A stretch of 64,000 nucleotides of DNA from Adiantum capillus-veneris. Its lineage: Eukaryota; Streptophyta; Polypodiopsida; Polypodiales; Pteridaceae. Of the stretch, positions 10,361 through 20,654 are shown piece after piece (position 1 is the stretch's first letter; the number at the start of each line of letters is the position of its first letter). The notes under the pieces were generated by a model that was given only the letters and a program-made list of their open reading frames with translations, was not told the DNA's origin and did not search any database. The position numbers and the translations under genes are program-made. The stretch covers positions 68,049,690 to 68,113,689 of the forward strand of contig CM043965.1 of NCBI GenBank assembly GCA_014529385.2. The letters are read 5' to 3'.

Positions 10361-13300
10361 CTCCCCCTCAAGCTCAGAGTGAGATTGCATATGATGGATT
10401 CCCAATGCTTCACGAAAGTAGCAAAACTTCTCCTTCCCAAGAGCTTTTGTGAATATATCCGCAACTTGATCATTTGTCTTCACATACACCAAATCAATCT
10501 CATTTGCCAAAACTTTTTCTCTAATGAAGTGATAATGTACCTCAATGTGTTTAGTGCGAGCATGGTAAACTGGATTCTTTGCCAACATGATGCTGCTAAT
10601 ATTGTCACAATATATAATGACACTATCAAGATAGTCAAAACCAAAGTCTACCATAAGTACTCTCAACCATGACTCTTCACATGCTGCCAAAGCTGCTCCA
10701 CGATATTCAGCTTTTGTACTTGATAATGCTACAGTTGATTGCTTCTTGCTACTCCAACTTATCATACCATTGCCAATGGAAAATGCATAACCACTTGTAG
10801 ATCTTCTATCCATAAAATCTCCTGCCCAATCTGCATCTGTGTAACCATAAAGACAAAGCTTCCCATTCTTTTCATAAAACATTCCATAACTGACAGTGGC
10901 TTTCACATATCTCATAATCCGTCTCACTACATCAAGATGACTTTTACATGGCTTTTGCATGAATTGACTCACAACACCCACTGCATAACTCAAATTTGGC
11001 CTTGTTATTGTCAAGTAAATAAGGCTTTCAACCATCTTCCGATACATAGTGACATCCTCAATGTAATGTCCATCCTCAAACAACTTCACATTTTGATCAA
11101 GAGGTGTATCAACCGGTTTGCATGCTATCATTCCATACTTCTCAAGCATATCCAATGCGTATTGTCTTTGCATCATCCAAATTCCTGATAATGTATTGAC
11201 AATTTCAATTCCCAAGAAATATCTCAACTCACCAAGGTCCATGTTGAATTCTCTCAACAAACTCTTCTTGACATGCAAAATTTGCTCATCATGACTTCCA
11301 GTGAGAATCAAGTCATCAACATAGATAACAATAACGATGATCTCTCCATCAACATGCTTCAAAAACAATGAGTGATCAACAATATACTGTTTAAATCCAA
11401 ACTTCTTCAAGAATCTGGTTATCTTTTCACACCAAGCTCTAGATGCTTGCTTCAAACCATACAATGCTTTCTTCAACTTACACACATAATATGGAAACTC
11501 TGGATGTTGATAACCCTCTGGCTGTATCATATAAACTTCTTCTTCCAAGTCACCATTCAAGAATGAATTATCCACATCCATTTGCCGTAACTTCCAACCA
11601 AACATACTTGCCATTGCTATCACCAATCTGATTGTTGTCATCTTTGCAACTAGACTAAATGTCTTATCATAATCAAGACCTTTTGTTTGTGCATAACCTT
11701 TAGCAACAAGCCTCGCTTTGTATCTTTCCACACTACCATATAACTTGCACTTGACTTTGTATACCCATTTTGAACCAATTGCTTTCTTTCCACTTGGCAA
11801 GCGAACCAAATCCCAAGTGTCATTCTTCACAAGAGCATCCATCTTATCATCCATGGCTGACTCCCATTCTGATTTTCCAATTGCCTCTTGAAAACATGTA
11901 GGCTCTTTATGTTGCACACGTGAAACCATGTATGCATAATGTGTACGCATGTAACCGTTGTATGTCAATCTATCGACTGGATAACGCACCCTCTCTGATC
12001 TTCTCAACTGTTGTGAACTCTTCTCTTCAACTCTTGCATATGGGGGTACATATTTCTCAATATGCTTACTGCCAGGTGTCCTCAAATGTGGTAAACCATG
12101 CTCTTCATCGAGGCTTTCATCTCCAGAACTCTCTTCAACCACTTTCTTCTTGCCTTTCTCGTCTTGCTTCTTATCTCGCAAACGACCACTCCATGGGTTG
12201 ACACTTCCTGCACTCTCCTCTTCCATATGTGGTCCTGAAATAGTTCTTGTTGATGGTCCTGGCTTATCAACAACATGACGCACATTCTCTTGCTCTTCAT
12301 ACTCATCTTCTATCATCACTGGCTTTGGTTTATACCATGGTTCATGCTCACAAAATCTGACATCTCTACTGACATAAACTTGTCTTGTCGTAGGATCATA
12401 ACACTTGTAACCTTTCTTTTCAACTGGGTAGCCCAAGAATATACACTTCACTGCCTTTGGCTCCATCTTCTTTCTTGCTTCATTTGGCACATGAACATAG
12501 CAAACACATCCAAAAACTTTCAGGTAGGAAACTGTTGGCTTGATCCCATAAAGTCTCTCATAAGGTGAAATTTCATGAATGGCAGCTGTTGGTGTTCGAT
12601 TCATAATGTGTACTGCTGTATGAACTGCTTCAGCCCAATATGTTAATGGCATATTCATCTCATTCATCATGGATCTTGCAATCTCTGCTATGACTCTATT
12701 ATTTCTTTCAGCAACTCCATTTTGTTGTGGTGTGTATCTACAAGTAATCTGTCTTCTTATGCCTTGTTCACGTAAGTAATCATCAAAACTGTGTGACATG
12801 TACTCTCCCTCTCCATCTATACGTAGGCATTTAATTTGACAACCATTCTCTTTCTCAACCATAACTTTGAACTCCAAGAATACCTCAAATGCCTCTTACT
12901 TTGCCTTTAGAAAGTAAACCCATGTCATTGTGTTGTAATCATCTGTGAATGTGATAAAATATCGACAACCATTTGGCGTAGCATGATCACAAGGTCCCCA
13001 AATATCTGAATGAACAATTTCCAAAGGACTTTGGCTAATTCTCCCCCTCTTTGGAAATGGTAAACGAGATTGCTTTCCAAATTGACAAGCTTCACAAACA
13101 TGATCAAAATTCAATCTGCCAAACTTTGGTAATCCACGTACAATTTGATTTGATTGCATAGGCTTTAGTCTTCTAAAATTGACATGACCAATCCTCTTAT
13201 GCCATAACTCTGCCCAATTATCTTGAGTGGCTGATTTGTTTGCATACATACCACTGTGTAAACATGGATCTCCAACTTCCAATGAGAACAAGCGACCTTT

Positions 13301-13387
13301 CTTTCTTCCACGTGCCAATATCTTGCCGGGTCTGCCTTTGTGAAACTCCTCTATGAAGCAACCATAATGATTAAAACGGACTTGCAA
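10355..13387 (-). pseudogene. copia-1 pol: integrase, reverse transcriptase, RNase H
   Basis: The reading frame is almost intact for about 1,010 codons. In order: GAG-pre-integrase zinc region (ELWHKRIGHVN and HVCEACQFGKQ, the HHCC motif); the integrase core with first Asp in IVHSDIWGP; then CLRIDGEGEYMS and TPQQNGVAERNN for the later acidic residues; a linker; RT with QMDVDNSFLNGDLEEEVYM and the catalytic IYVDDLILTG; RNase H with GYTDADWAGDFMDRRSTSGY, SSTKAEYRGA and ARTKHIEVHYHFIRE. A single TAA at 12896-12898 interrupts integrase after VYFLKAK; the same frame carries on at 12895. The gag and protease part is absent. The protein would end inside the LTR. Reverse transcriptase and RNase H make cDNA; integrase inserts it. 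Confidence 0.93.
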
Positions 13388-13389
13388 CC

Positions 13390-13479
13390 CTTCTCTTTGA
13401 ACTATTATCCAAATTATATTTACAACATAGTATAGTCAGTGTCCGGCCGCCCATAGCACAATGGACATATTCTTTAACA
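13390..13479 (-). repeat. copia-1 5' LTR, truncated to 90 bp
   Basis: Matches 10272-10360 with 3 differences (GG/TT in the ATCCAAAGGATA region and T/C near GGCCGC). Its outer end and target duplication are intact. Its inner 127 bp are deleted. Confidence 0.9.
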
Positions 13480-14290
13480 GCCGGGAGGATGAAGGAAGGC
13501 TGCAATGGCGAGCCTACGTGAGAGTTGATGGTCAACACCGTGCCATGCTAAGAGCTGTGAGGGGCGGGTGCGGGGGAGTCCGCGTGCGCTACTGCAGTAG
13601 CCGGCTCAGATGGCGATGAGCCCACAAAAATGATGATGGAGATGAGAAGCAATGACAACCCGCGTGCGCTGCTACAGTAGCCCGGAGGAGGATAGCGTGC
13701 GTTGCTGCAGTAGCCGGGAGGATGAAGGAAGGCTGCAATGGCAAGCCTGCGTGAGAGTCGATGGTCAACACCGCGCCATGCTGAGAGCTGTGAGGGGCGG
13801 GTGCGGGGGCATGAGGTTCTGTGGTCATCGCTACATGCCGAATACCCTCGGGCATCTGAAGTGACACCCTCGCTTCGCATCAGCCGAAAACAACCCAAAG
13901 CTTCTTCGCATATGTGGGCCGAGCCTGCAACTTTAAAACCTGTCTTCTTCTTCTCCTACTTCTCTCTATAGCTCTACAACATCTGTGACGTAGCACTCAT
14001 ACATGTACCCATCATTGTCTGTGCGAGAGTAGCACCCAACATCGAGATGGAGTTCTGTCTGATGTTTTGAAGAGAAGTAGGAGAAACCTCTTTGGGTTAC
14101 TGAAGGGGCATTCAGTCGGCGGCTACCACAACAGAGAATATACGTATGTCTGCATGCGATAAAGGAGGACAGTGGCAACACTAATACATGTGGCAAGGCA
14201 TTTGAGATCATGGTGTGGGCCGTGATGGGGGACTTCGTGGACATCCACAAATACTGGCTGCAATCAGTGGTTCAAAGCTCCCAATCAGTG
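13480..14290 (+). repeat. 675-bp repeat family, right part after copia-1
   Basis: The array resumes at 13480 with the GCCGG target duplicate and GGAGGATGAAGG, exactly where it broke at 10143. It runs a short unit (13480-13582) and a second short unit (13583-13855). It then switches to another sequence (13852-14012, itself repeated at 15046-15209) and returns to the CTACCACAACAGAGAATATA portion at about 14110-14280. This mosaic order points to several rounds of unequal exchange. Confidence 0.75.
13852..14012 (+). repeat. 160-bp direct repeat, copy 1
   Basis: GGGCATCTGAAGTGACACCC to CATACATGTACCCATC. It is nearly identical to 15046-15209, with roughly one difference per 30 bases. Copy 2 ends exactly at the start of the mitochondrial insert. 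Confidence 0.85.
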
Positions 14291-15045
14291 GATGGCCAAC
14301 TCCAAAAATTAGGCTGTGTGGAAAAGGCCACCATGACCTCCAGAGCAACACCCTACCCCTTCATATGCGAGAAGCTTCTAGAAATGGACCAGCTCCATCA
14401 TTGCTACTCCTACACCATCCTTAATACCACCCTCCCACTCTTCTCTTATGGACGACTAAGCACCTTCACGCTCTTTCCCATCCCCAACCCTTGTGATCCT
14501 CAAGATGGACCCAACACCCTCCTCCATTGAAGCTTCACCTATAACCCCACGTCATCCATCTCCCCAGAGAATGCTCTCTCTACCATCTTCTCCTTGTGTA
14601 TCTAGCTTATAACTCAGCTCTCCTTGATTGTTGACGATTGTGAGTAGCCAAGGATGTTGAAGAGGGGAAAGAGGAAAATCTCTTTAGGGTTCTTTGGTGG
14701 TCATTTAGCCCCGACGGCTACCACAATAGAGAATATACGTACGCCTACGGGCTATAGAGGAGGGTAGTGGCAACGCTAATACATATGGCAAGGCATTTGA
14801 GTGGAATATCAAGGGCATTGACACGCAGTAGGTGTGGGCCCTGACTGGCAACTTCATGGGTGCCCAAAAATATTGGCTTAGTGCATTCCAAGAGACGACA
14901 TCCTAGGTAGGAATCTTCGAAGGGCCAAGGTCTATAAATGGCCCCTCTTAAAATAGCTCAAAGCTTCCTTACCCTGCTATTGGACATCAATGCACCCTTG
15001 CGAGGGGCGATCGCATCAAAAAACAACACACATCTACTTCTCTCG
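14291..15045. other. Non-coding stretch with a diverged 675-repeat fragment
   Basis: Bases about 14710-14960 are a diverged copy of part of the repeat unit (GGCTACCACAATAGAGAATA, GTGGCAACGCTAATACATAT). They also hold TCTATAAATGGCCCC at about 14931-14945, which looks like a TATA box; in the other copies this reads TCTATGAGAGCCC. An open frame of 106 codons at 14210-14530 (+) starts inside the repeat and shows no family features, so I leave it uncalled. Confidence 0.5.
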
Positions 15046-15209
15046 GGCATCTGAAGCGACACCCTCGCTTCGCATCAGCCTAAAACAACCCAAAGCTTCT
15101 TCGCATATGTGGGTTGAGCCTGCAACTTTAAAACCTGTCTTCTTCTTCTCCTACTTCTCTCTATAGTTCTACAACATCTGTGACGTAGCACTCATACATG
15201 TACCCATCT
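15046..15209 (+). repeat. 160-bp direct repeat, copy 2
   Basis: Second copy of 13852-14012. It is cut at CCCATC, where mitochondrial cob sequence begins. Confidence 0.85.
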
Positions 15210-15606
15210 TAACAAAATAATAACAATCATTAATAAAAAGATGACCACTCCGAGAAACCAAATGAATTCTCTAGGACTAGTATAGCTTGTATGATACAAA
15301 CCACAAAAAATATAAATATGGACTACAGTAAAAAACATACTGGCCCCATTGGCATACATGTAACCAAGCAACTAGCCTCCCTTTACATCTCTCATAATGT
15401 GTTCTACGCTATTGAAAGATAAATTGACATGAGGTGTATAATGCATAGCCAAAAAGACGCCAGTAATAATCTAAATGACTAAACGAGGAGCGGCTAACGA
15501 ACCAAACCCCCACCAATAATTTATATTGCTTAGAATTAGATGATCTATAAATAGCTACTTAAGTATAAAAAAAAGGCTATTTAATAACTGAGAGTCGCTT
15601 AGCCAT
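15210..15606 (-). pseudogene. cob: cob (apocytochrome b) N-terminal fragment, mitochondrial origin
   Basis: Apocytochrome b is the haem-binding membrane core of respiratory complex III. On the minus strand the fragment starts MAKRLSVIK at 15606 and, after one frameshift near a T run (about 15565), reads [60 protein letters not shown] and SPREFIWFLGVVIFLLMIV. This covers about the first 130 residues, including the first haem-proximal helices. TAG stands where Gln is expected in two places (before the N-terminal PF and in LVI-Q-IIT), which is what U-to-C editing would restore in a fern or lycophyte mitochondrion. A third TAG replaces Trp after KGG and is a true nonsense change. It is cut at 15210 by the insert edge. 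Confidence 0.85.
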
Positions 15607-15698
15607 GATCATAATAATAGTTCATTTGAGTATTCTTGCGTGCGGCCCTAGCATTTATTAAGCATCTGTTTCATTGGAGCTCAACTCTTCAATGCCGA

Positions 15699-16098
15699 TT
15701 ACTCCCAATCTAGAGCGCCTTTATTCCATTCGTAAATAAATCTAAGGGTCTGAATCCATACAAACACCATCATGAATCAAAATCCAAACCAACCAATCTT
15801 ATTCAAGGATACTGCCCAAGGAAACAAAAAAGTCATTTCCAAATCAAAGATAATGAATAGAGGAGAGACCAATTAAAATCATATATGAAAATGACTTTTG
15901 ACTCACTGTATAGATCCAAACCGCAGATAGATCAAAACCGCGTTCGTAAGTTGACAATTTATCTAGATAAGCCAGACCTTTTATAGCAAATGCAAAAGAG
16001 GCACCAACTAGGATTAGGGAAAGTAGAAAATTGATGCCCAAGTAGAGAGGAATAGGGGTAAATTCAAAAATAGGTATAAAACAGGATTTGAAGTTCAT
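15699..16098 (-). pseudogene. nad3: nad3 (NADH dehydrogenase subunit 3), mitochondrial origin
   Basis: Nad3 is a small membrane subunit of respiratory complex I. The minus frame has EFTPIPLYLGINFLLSLIL, then KLSTYERGFDL, the conserved loop where plant nad3 has KLSAYECGFDP. A frameshift near 15890 moves the frame to [18 protein letters not shown], then IYEWNKGALDWE and a TAA at 15699-15701, the usual plant C-terminus. A TGA lies in the FGF-FMM region. Length (about 130 codons) is close to the normal 118-120. It lies about 90 bp upstream of cob on the same strand, as one mitochondrial cluster. The N-terminal extension MNFKSCFIPIF may be upstream sequence. Confidence 0.88.
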
Positions 16099-16582
16099 GT
16101 TTTTTGTTTGACTTTTCTTTTTGCATTGGGTTTTTCATCTCTTGTATCCATAACCTTTTTCTTTCTGTTTTGCAAATGTCTATAAGGCCTCCCTTTTGGC
16201 TTCTTTCCTTCCTAAATACAATTAAAATAGTGAATGGCGAAAATATTCATAAACTATTATTGATGCAATGATACATTTTTACCATATAACATTTAGCAAA
16301 TAGCCTCAACAGTGTGACAAAATGGGTCCGTGTCTTGGTTGGTTTTTTCAAGTCTAAACTCTATTAAAAAAAGGGCTATAGGATAGTTTTGTTTTATAAT
16401 AAAAAAAGAAATTTTATAAGTATATCTATAAAAAGAAACTACAAACTATGAAAATAAGATACGATAGATTATCCACCCAAAAAAAGCAAAAATCCCACAT
16501 ACCAAAAAAAATCAAAAATAAAGTTAATCTAAGCAACATAACGAAGGCATAATGATAGTAGGGTCAAGATACCACTCCCCTC

Positions 16583-16619
16583 TAAACTGGACGTGGAGAT
16601 CTCCCCTCATATGGCTTTG
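16583..16619 (-). ncRNA. Group II intron domain V-like hairpin, copy 1
   Basis: The minus strand reads AAGCCATATGAGG, a short loop, then CTCCACGTCCAGTTT, which resembles the catalytic domain V hairpin of plant organelle group II introns (AGCCGTATGAGG...CCTCACGTACGGTT). Several pairs have been lost. It lies about 110 bp downstream of an open frame, as domain V does relative to an intron-encoded protein. Confidence 0.5.
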
Positions 16620-16728
16620 TGCAACATGCACTTTCAAAATAGTCCCCATTACCGCTTTCTTTAATTTCTGCCATATATCTTATGGGGGTTTATAGGACAT
16701 CCCGGAGCCTTAAGAGAGCTAGTAGTCA

Positions 16729-16962
16729 TTATGTATGGCTCTTGCTAAGATTGTTTTTTTCCAGTGCTCTAGCTATTTTGCATTTCAAACCTTTTAACAT
16801 ATGTATAGTGATAGCAACGTGATTCCATATTACCAAGGAAAGGTAGGGGGCTGCAATTTTCCCTGCTTTAGCGAAACCTAACAAACCGCAACCTTTATTA
16901 AATACGTCTACCATGCCTTTATTCATTTTAACATGCCTTGTGGACAAAAAAAAAGAGTCCAA
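16729..16962 (-). pseudogene. Possible intron-encoded protein fragment in the mitochondrial insert
   Basis: An open frame of 77 codons (core KGMVDVFNKGCGLLGF, IAAPYLSLVIWNHVAITI, KCKIARALEKNNL). It sits just upstream of the domain V-like hairpin on the same strand, the position of the C-terminal end of a group II intron maturase. I cannot match it to a specific maturase. It may instead be a piece of an unrecognised mitochondrial ORF. Upstream, the region to 17100 shows no continuous frame. Confidence 0.3.
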
Positions 16963-17900
16963 GGCTTATTAATTCACGTTCTTGCTAGCACTACATTAAC
17001 TCTGGCCTTTACGTCCCTATTGTCGCCTTTTGGGCTCGTAGAGTCGAGTTTACCGTTTACCCACCACGGAGCTTAGGGCTAACAAGTCATGATATACTTT
17101 TTGCACAACAAATCCACTTTAATGCTAATTTATTTACTTAGCCATATTTTGGAATGTGTAAAAAATCCCATAAGGACATGAGATCTCAATAGCACCCTTT
17201 TCTAAGGCTTTAAATGAGACTTCGTATCCAAAATACAAAAACGTTCTCACTACTATAAAGTCGTTGAAAACTTTATCAAAGAACCGGTGCTTATTCAAGA
17301 AGCAATAAATTCTATTACTGAAAGTAGTGGTTTTGAAAGCAAAAAGTAATTCATTTGCGAAAAGATTTACACTATGCGTCGTAAGAGCCCTTAAGATGCT
17401 AAACGTAATAGGTACTAGTTTGATAGTGATTAGAGTAGCAAACTCAGATTAAACAAGAACATCATTTTTGGGTAGCATTGAAAGGGAATTGGCGCAAAAA
17501 TTAGTACCTAAACCAATCATCATATCAGTCCCTAGGCCACCCTTGTTTATAAAGCACACGACGTGCACTCAAGGGATCAACGGCCCATGTTGATCCCACC
17601 GTTGATCTGAGCTGGGTCGAGTAAAAGAAATGAGCGCCTTTCGTCCTGCTCCTTGCTCAAGCCCACGACGTCCTCCCACACACTCCCGCACCTCATCCAA
17701 CCCGCCTATCATGCATCCGTGCAGGGATTGCAACCTTAAGCATATATAAGCATGCCCCCTCTCTGGGCGTGTAGATCCGACGGCCTAAAGCTCCCCCGCC
17801 CTACCGTGAGGGTTCCTCGTCGTAGATCCTTTTAGTGACACCTCGTGTCACTTATAAACGAGGCTAGGCCACCCCATTGCGACTAGAAAAGGCCCTACTT
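16963..17900. other. Non-coding part of mitochondrial insert
   Basis: No gene is recognised. GC-rich parts (17640-17830, with CCTCGTGTCACTTATAAACG) between the two domain V-like hairpins fit intron and spacer sequence. Confidence 0.4.
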
Positions 17901-17941
17901 CAAAATCGTACGTGAAGCTTCTACCTGCCTCATACGGCTTC
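17901..17941 (-). ncRNA. Group II intron domain V-like hairpin, copy 2
   Basis: The minus strand reads GAAGCCGTATGAGG, a loop, then CTTCACGTACGATTTTG, which is closer to the plant organelle domain V consensus than copy 1. A domain VI-like stem could follow at 17860-17895. The host gene of the intron was not identified. Confidence 0.55.
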
Positions 17942-18895
17942 TCCCAAGATCGAAGATCTTTACTCGCCTTACGAACGAAAGTTCAAAAAAGGATTTTCAA
18001 TATGACAATGCCAGCATAGGAGTTGAGGTTTCCTTCTATTAAGTCTTTGTTTCAAAAAACAATTCTTTACGAATATGTAAGGCAATCTCTGAATTTATGT
18101 ATACCTAGAGATAGATTACCTAAACAATTTTTCTTTGAGCCACAAAGGCTTCTGGCCTTTGTGTGTGCATTTGCAAATTTTTTTTTGTTGTTGTTTGTAG
18201 TTACATTGATTGATTTTAAACACTTCTATCTTGCTTTTATGTGCTCTTAGCTAGCCATTCAACTATTTAGTTTGGCGATTACTTTTCAATTGAAAAAAGA
18301 AAGTAAAAAGAAAGAAGGAGTTGTGCAGCTTTTATCTGGCATAGCCCCGAGATCCTTTGGCCCTATAATTCTTTTTGTTGTCAAGTATTCTTTGTTGGAA
18401 TGGAAGTTATTTTGTTGGCTGGCTTTACAAGAGGAGTAAAGGAACCTTCAGGGCCCTCTACAGTTTCCCACCCTCCCTTATGTAATGTGCTTTCGAGGAC
18501 TTGTGTTCCCATTGAACCTTTATTTGTGTGGTCAACTCTACAACACGGGGTTCACTTCACCTCCACCTGTTAGTTTAGTGGTTGTCAAAACAAATAAAAT
18601 CTAAAGGTGTGAAGCAATTGCTTTTCTCTTTCTCAGGCTTTAGTATCTATATTCAACAAATGAGTATTATAGCCTTTCTACCCAATAGGAGACCTCCTCT
18701 TGCCGTCTCTATTCCTTGCGACCCGAAGGTCACCACTTAACCCATTGTCGAGGTCTGGGATGTTTATTTTTTGGTTACTCTGTGTCACTCATATTACTAT
18801 ACTCTTGCGTGTATATTTTGTATGAATTGCCTAGATTAAAGAACATACATTTTGTTCATATCGTTTGTTGGGGGCAAGAAGCTTGTTGGTAAATT
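17942..18895. other. Right part of mitochondrial insert and junction, no clear gene
   Basis: A plus-strand open frame of 75 codons at 18023-18250 (QSLNLCIPRDRLPKQFFFEP then a hydrophobic end) could be a mitochondrial gene fragment, but I cannot assign it. The remainder has no recognisable coding sequence. The junction to copia-2 lies close to 18895. Confidence 0.35.
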
Positions 18896-19812
18896 CTAGG
18901 TATACAATTGCCTTAGCTTTGGGTGAGCCATAAGGCGTCTGAGCCATACACACTCAATCGTAGCTGTGAAGACTGCCCTGTACTCAGCCTCACAACTCAA
19001 AGTGGCCACAATAGATTGCTTCTTGCTCAACCATGATATACATGAACTGTCAAGCATGAAACAAAAACCACTTGTGGACAATCGCTTGTCAAAACAACCA
19101 GCCCAATCTAAGTATGAAAAAGCATGTAAGTCTGGCGGCAATGATCCCCCCTTGGGATAAAACAAGCCTGATGTAAAGAACCACTCAAGTAGCAAAAGAT
19201 CCTCTTGACTTCCTGCCAATGCTTAGACCCTGGGCTATGCATAAATCTACTGACGTGTGAGATTGCAAGCTGCATATCCAGCCTTGTGTTGCATACATAA
19301 ATGAGGCAACCAACAGTAGTTTGGTAAAGAGTGACATCAGCAAGATCAACAGCATCATGTAGACTCAACTTCAAACCTGTTTCCATGAGAGTGGCAATAG
19401 GTTTGCAATCCTCAAGTCCAAACTTACATAGCAATGTTTGTATGCAACTGGCAAGGCAATACCACCATCATACTGCTTAAATTGTACGCCCAAGTAATGA
19501 TGCTACAACCCCAAATCTTTCATCTTGAAAGTAGCATTCAAATCAGCCTTAAATTCAACAATATGTGCCTCATTGGGACCAATGATCAACAAATCATCCA
19601 CATAAAGAACAACGATGAGAAGTACATTGCCCTCATGCTTGACATACAAAAGCCTCATTTAACCAAATGAGTGTCAGCTTTCTCATACCAAACACGAGGA
19701 GATTGCTTCAACCCATACAAAGACTTCTTACATTTGCACACTCTGTCGTCTTGTCCATTCTCGACAAAATTGCCAGGTTGCGTTACATAGAGTTCCTCAA
19801 AGATGTCACCAT
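18896..19812 (-). pseudogene. copia-2 RT C-terminal part and RNase H fragment
   Basis: RT sequence with the catalytic motif VVLYVDDLLIIG lies at about 19585-19620. It runs in broken frames to LCKFGLEDCKPIATLMETG and GCLIYVCNTRLDMQLAISHV. RNase H follows: FSYLDWAGCFDKRLSTSGF, SWLSKKQSIVATLSCEAEY and ECVWLRRLM. The sequence is lost after the third RNase H motif at 18896, where it meets the insert region. Frameshifts occur near 19110-19220 and 19430. Confidence 0.85.
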
Positions 19813-19917
19813 TCAAGAAAGCAATAACAATATCGGATTTATTCCACCAGGTTGCGTTACATAGAGTTCCTCAAAGATGTCACCATTCAAGAAAGCAATA
19901 ACAATATCGGATTTATG
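19773..19917. repeat. 74-bp tandem duplication inside copia-2 RT
   Basis: Seventy bases (from CCAGGTTGCGTTACATAGAG) occur at 19773-19842 and again at 19847-19916 with no visible difference. The 74-bp period is not a multiple of three, so it shifts the RT frame after ELYVTQPG. Confidence 0.92.
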
Positions 19918-20034
19918 TACATCCCAACCAAAATGATATGCCAATGCACATAGAAAATAAATAGCAGTCATACGACAAGTGGGAGAAAAATTTTCTTCAT
20001 AATCTATGCCAATGGACTTTTTGCTAGGAGTCAA
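19813..20034 (-). pseudogene. copia-2 RT N-terminal part
   Basis: KKSIGIDYEENFSPTCRMTAI and DVHKSDIVIAFLNGDIFEELYV are the entry region and the first catalytic Asp motif of copia RT. The usual QMDV reads HKSDIV here. The frame is destroyed by the 74-bp duplication at its end. Confidence 0.85.
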
Positions 20035-20046
20035 ATCACATAAAAT

Positions 20047-20640
20047 CTATGTGTCGTTTTCTATAAGTGCATCATATTCTGATTGCATGGTAACCATCCA
20101 ATTTTTTAAATTTTGTGCTTCATCAAAAGATAGAGGTTCCTCAACATCATGTAAGCTAGACACAACCAAAGCATAATAATCTGATGCATAAGAGGCATGG
20201 CAAGAATTTGAACAAGTACGACTGGACAAAGGTGCATCCAATTTACTGCCACGCAAAGTGTGCACCAACCATTTTGGCATACCTGTAGCCTGCTCATTTT
20301 CAGCCCTTTCCTCATCAAGCACATCATGTACATCTGCATCAGTAATAGGCTGATCTGTAACATTTTTAGAAACCCCCATAGGCTGTACATTTGCCTCATT
20401 GGAATTTACATTCATACTTCCACCATTGAAAAGAGGCAACAAAGTGTCATAAATGTCCTCTGAGCTTACATTACTGTCTCTAGTACATGACAACAAAGGC
20501 TAAACAGAATCTTCCACAAACACAACATCACGTGAGAACAAAATATGCTTTGTTTGCGGATGGTACAACCTGCAACCTTTGCTTTCATCACTATAACCAA
20601 CAAAAATACATTTGACAGCCTTATCATTGAATTTTTTGTG
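20047..20640 (-). pseudogene. copia-2 linker between integrase and RT
   Basis: The low-complexity acidic linker typical of copia polyproteins (NVSSEDIYDTLLPLFNGGSM), then PLSFDEAQNLKNWMVTMQSE, which is the conserved entry into RT (usually EA...W..AM..E). Upstream, around 20500-20640, broken frames encode the integrase tail (CRLYHPQTKHILFSRDV-like on the minus strand). Confidence 0.75.
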
Positions 20641-20654
20641 ATGCACTTGTGGCA

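Larger units (their letters stand above)
10144..13479 (-). mobile_element. Ty1/copia LTR retrotransposon, internally deleted (copia-1)
   Basis: The element lies inside a 675-bp repeat unit and is bounded by TG...CA ends and a 5-bp GCCGG duplication, so both insertion ends are exact. It is read on the minus strand. The 3' LTR is 10144-10360. The purine tract next to it (CTCCCCCTCAAGCT on the plus strand) is a classic copia PPT. The right-hand 5' LTR keeps only its outer 90 bp. Gag, protease, primer-binding site and the rest of that LTR are missing, joined straight to the integrase zinc region at about 13390. The two LTRs differ at 3 of 89 shared positions, so insertion is fairly recent. The element cannot move by itself. 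Confidence 0.93.
15210..18860 (-). other. Mitochondrial DNA insert in the nucleus (NUMT)
   Basis: Contains parts of mitochondrial cob and nad3 on the minus strand, plus two structures resembling group II intron domain V, in a context of nuclear transposons. The left edge at 15210 is sharp, because it follows the 160-bp repeat directly. The right edge is inferred from the start of copia sequence at 18896 and could be anywhere from about 18100 to 18890. Genes carry frameshifts and stops, so the insert is non-functional. The unedited codons show that it came from DNA and not from edited RNA. Confidence 0.8.

Noticed and set aside
14210-14530. Plus-strand frame of 106 codons
   Set aside because: Starts inside the repeat, no motif, no homologue recognised.
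15844-16098. Plastid ndhC instead of mitochondrial nad3
   Set aside because: KLSTYERGFD and the YEWNKGALDWE end match mitochondrial nad3; neighbouring cob is also mitochondrial.
18023-18250. Plus-strand frame of 75 codons in the mitochondrial insert as a known mitochondrial gene
   Set aside because: Compared from memory with small mitochondrial proteins and found no convincing match.
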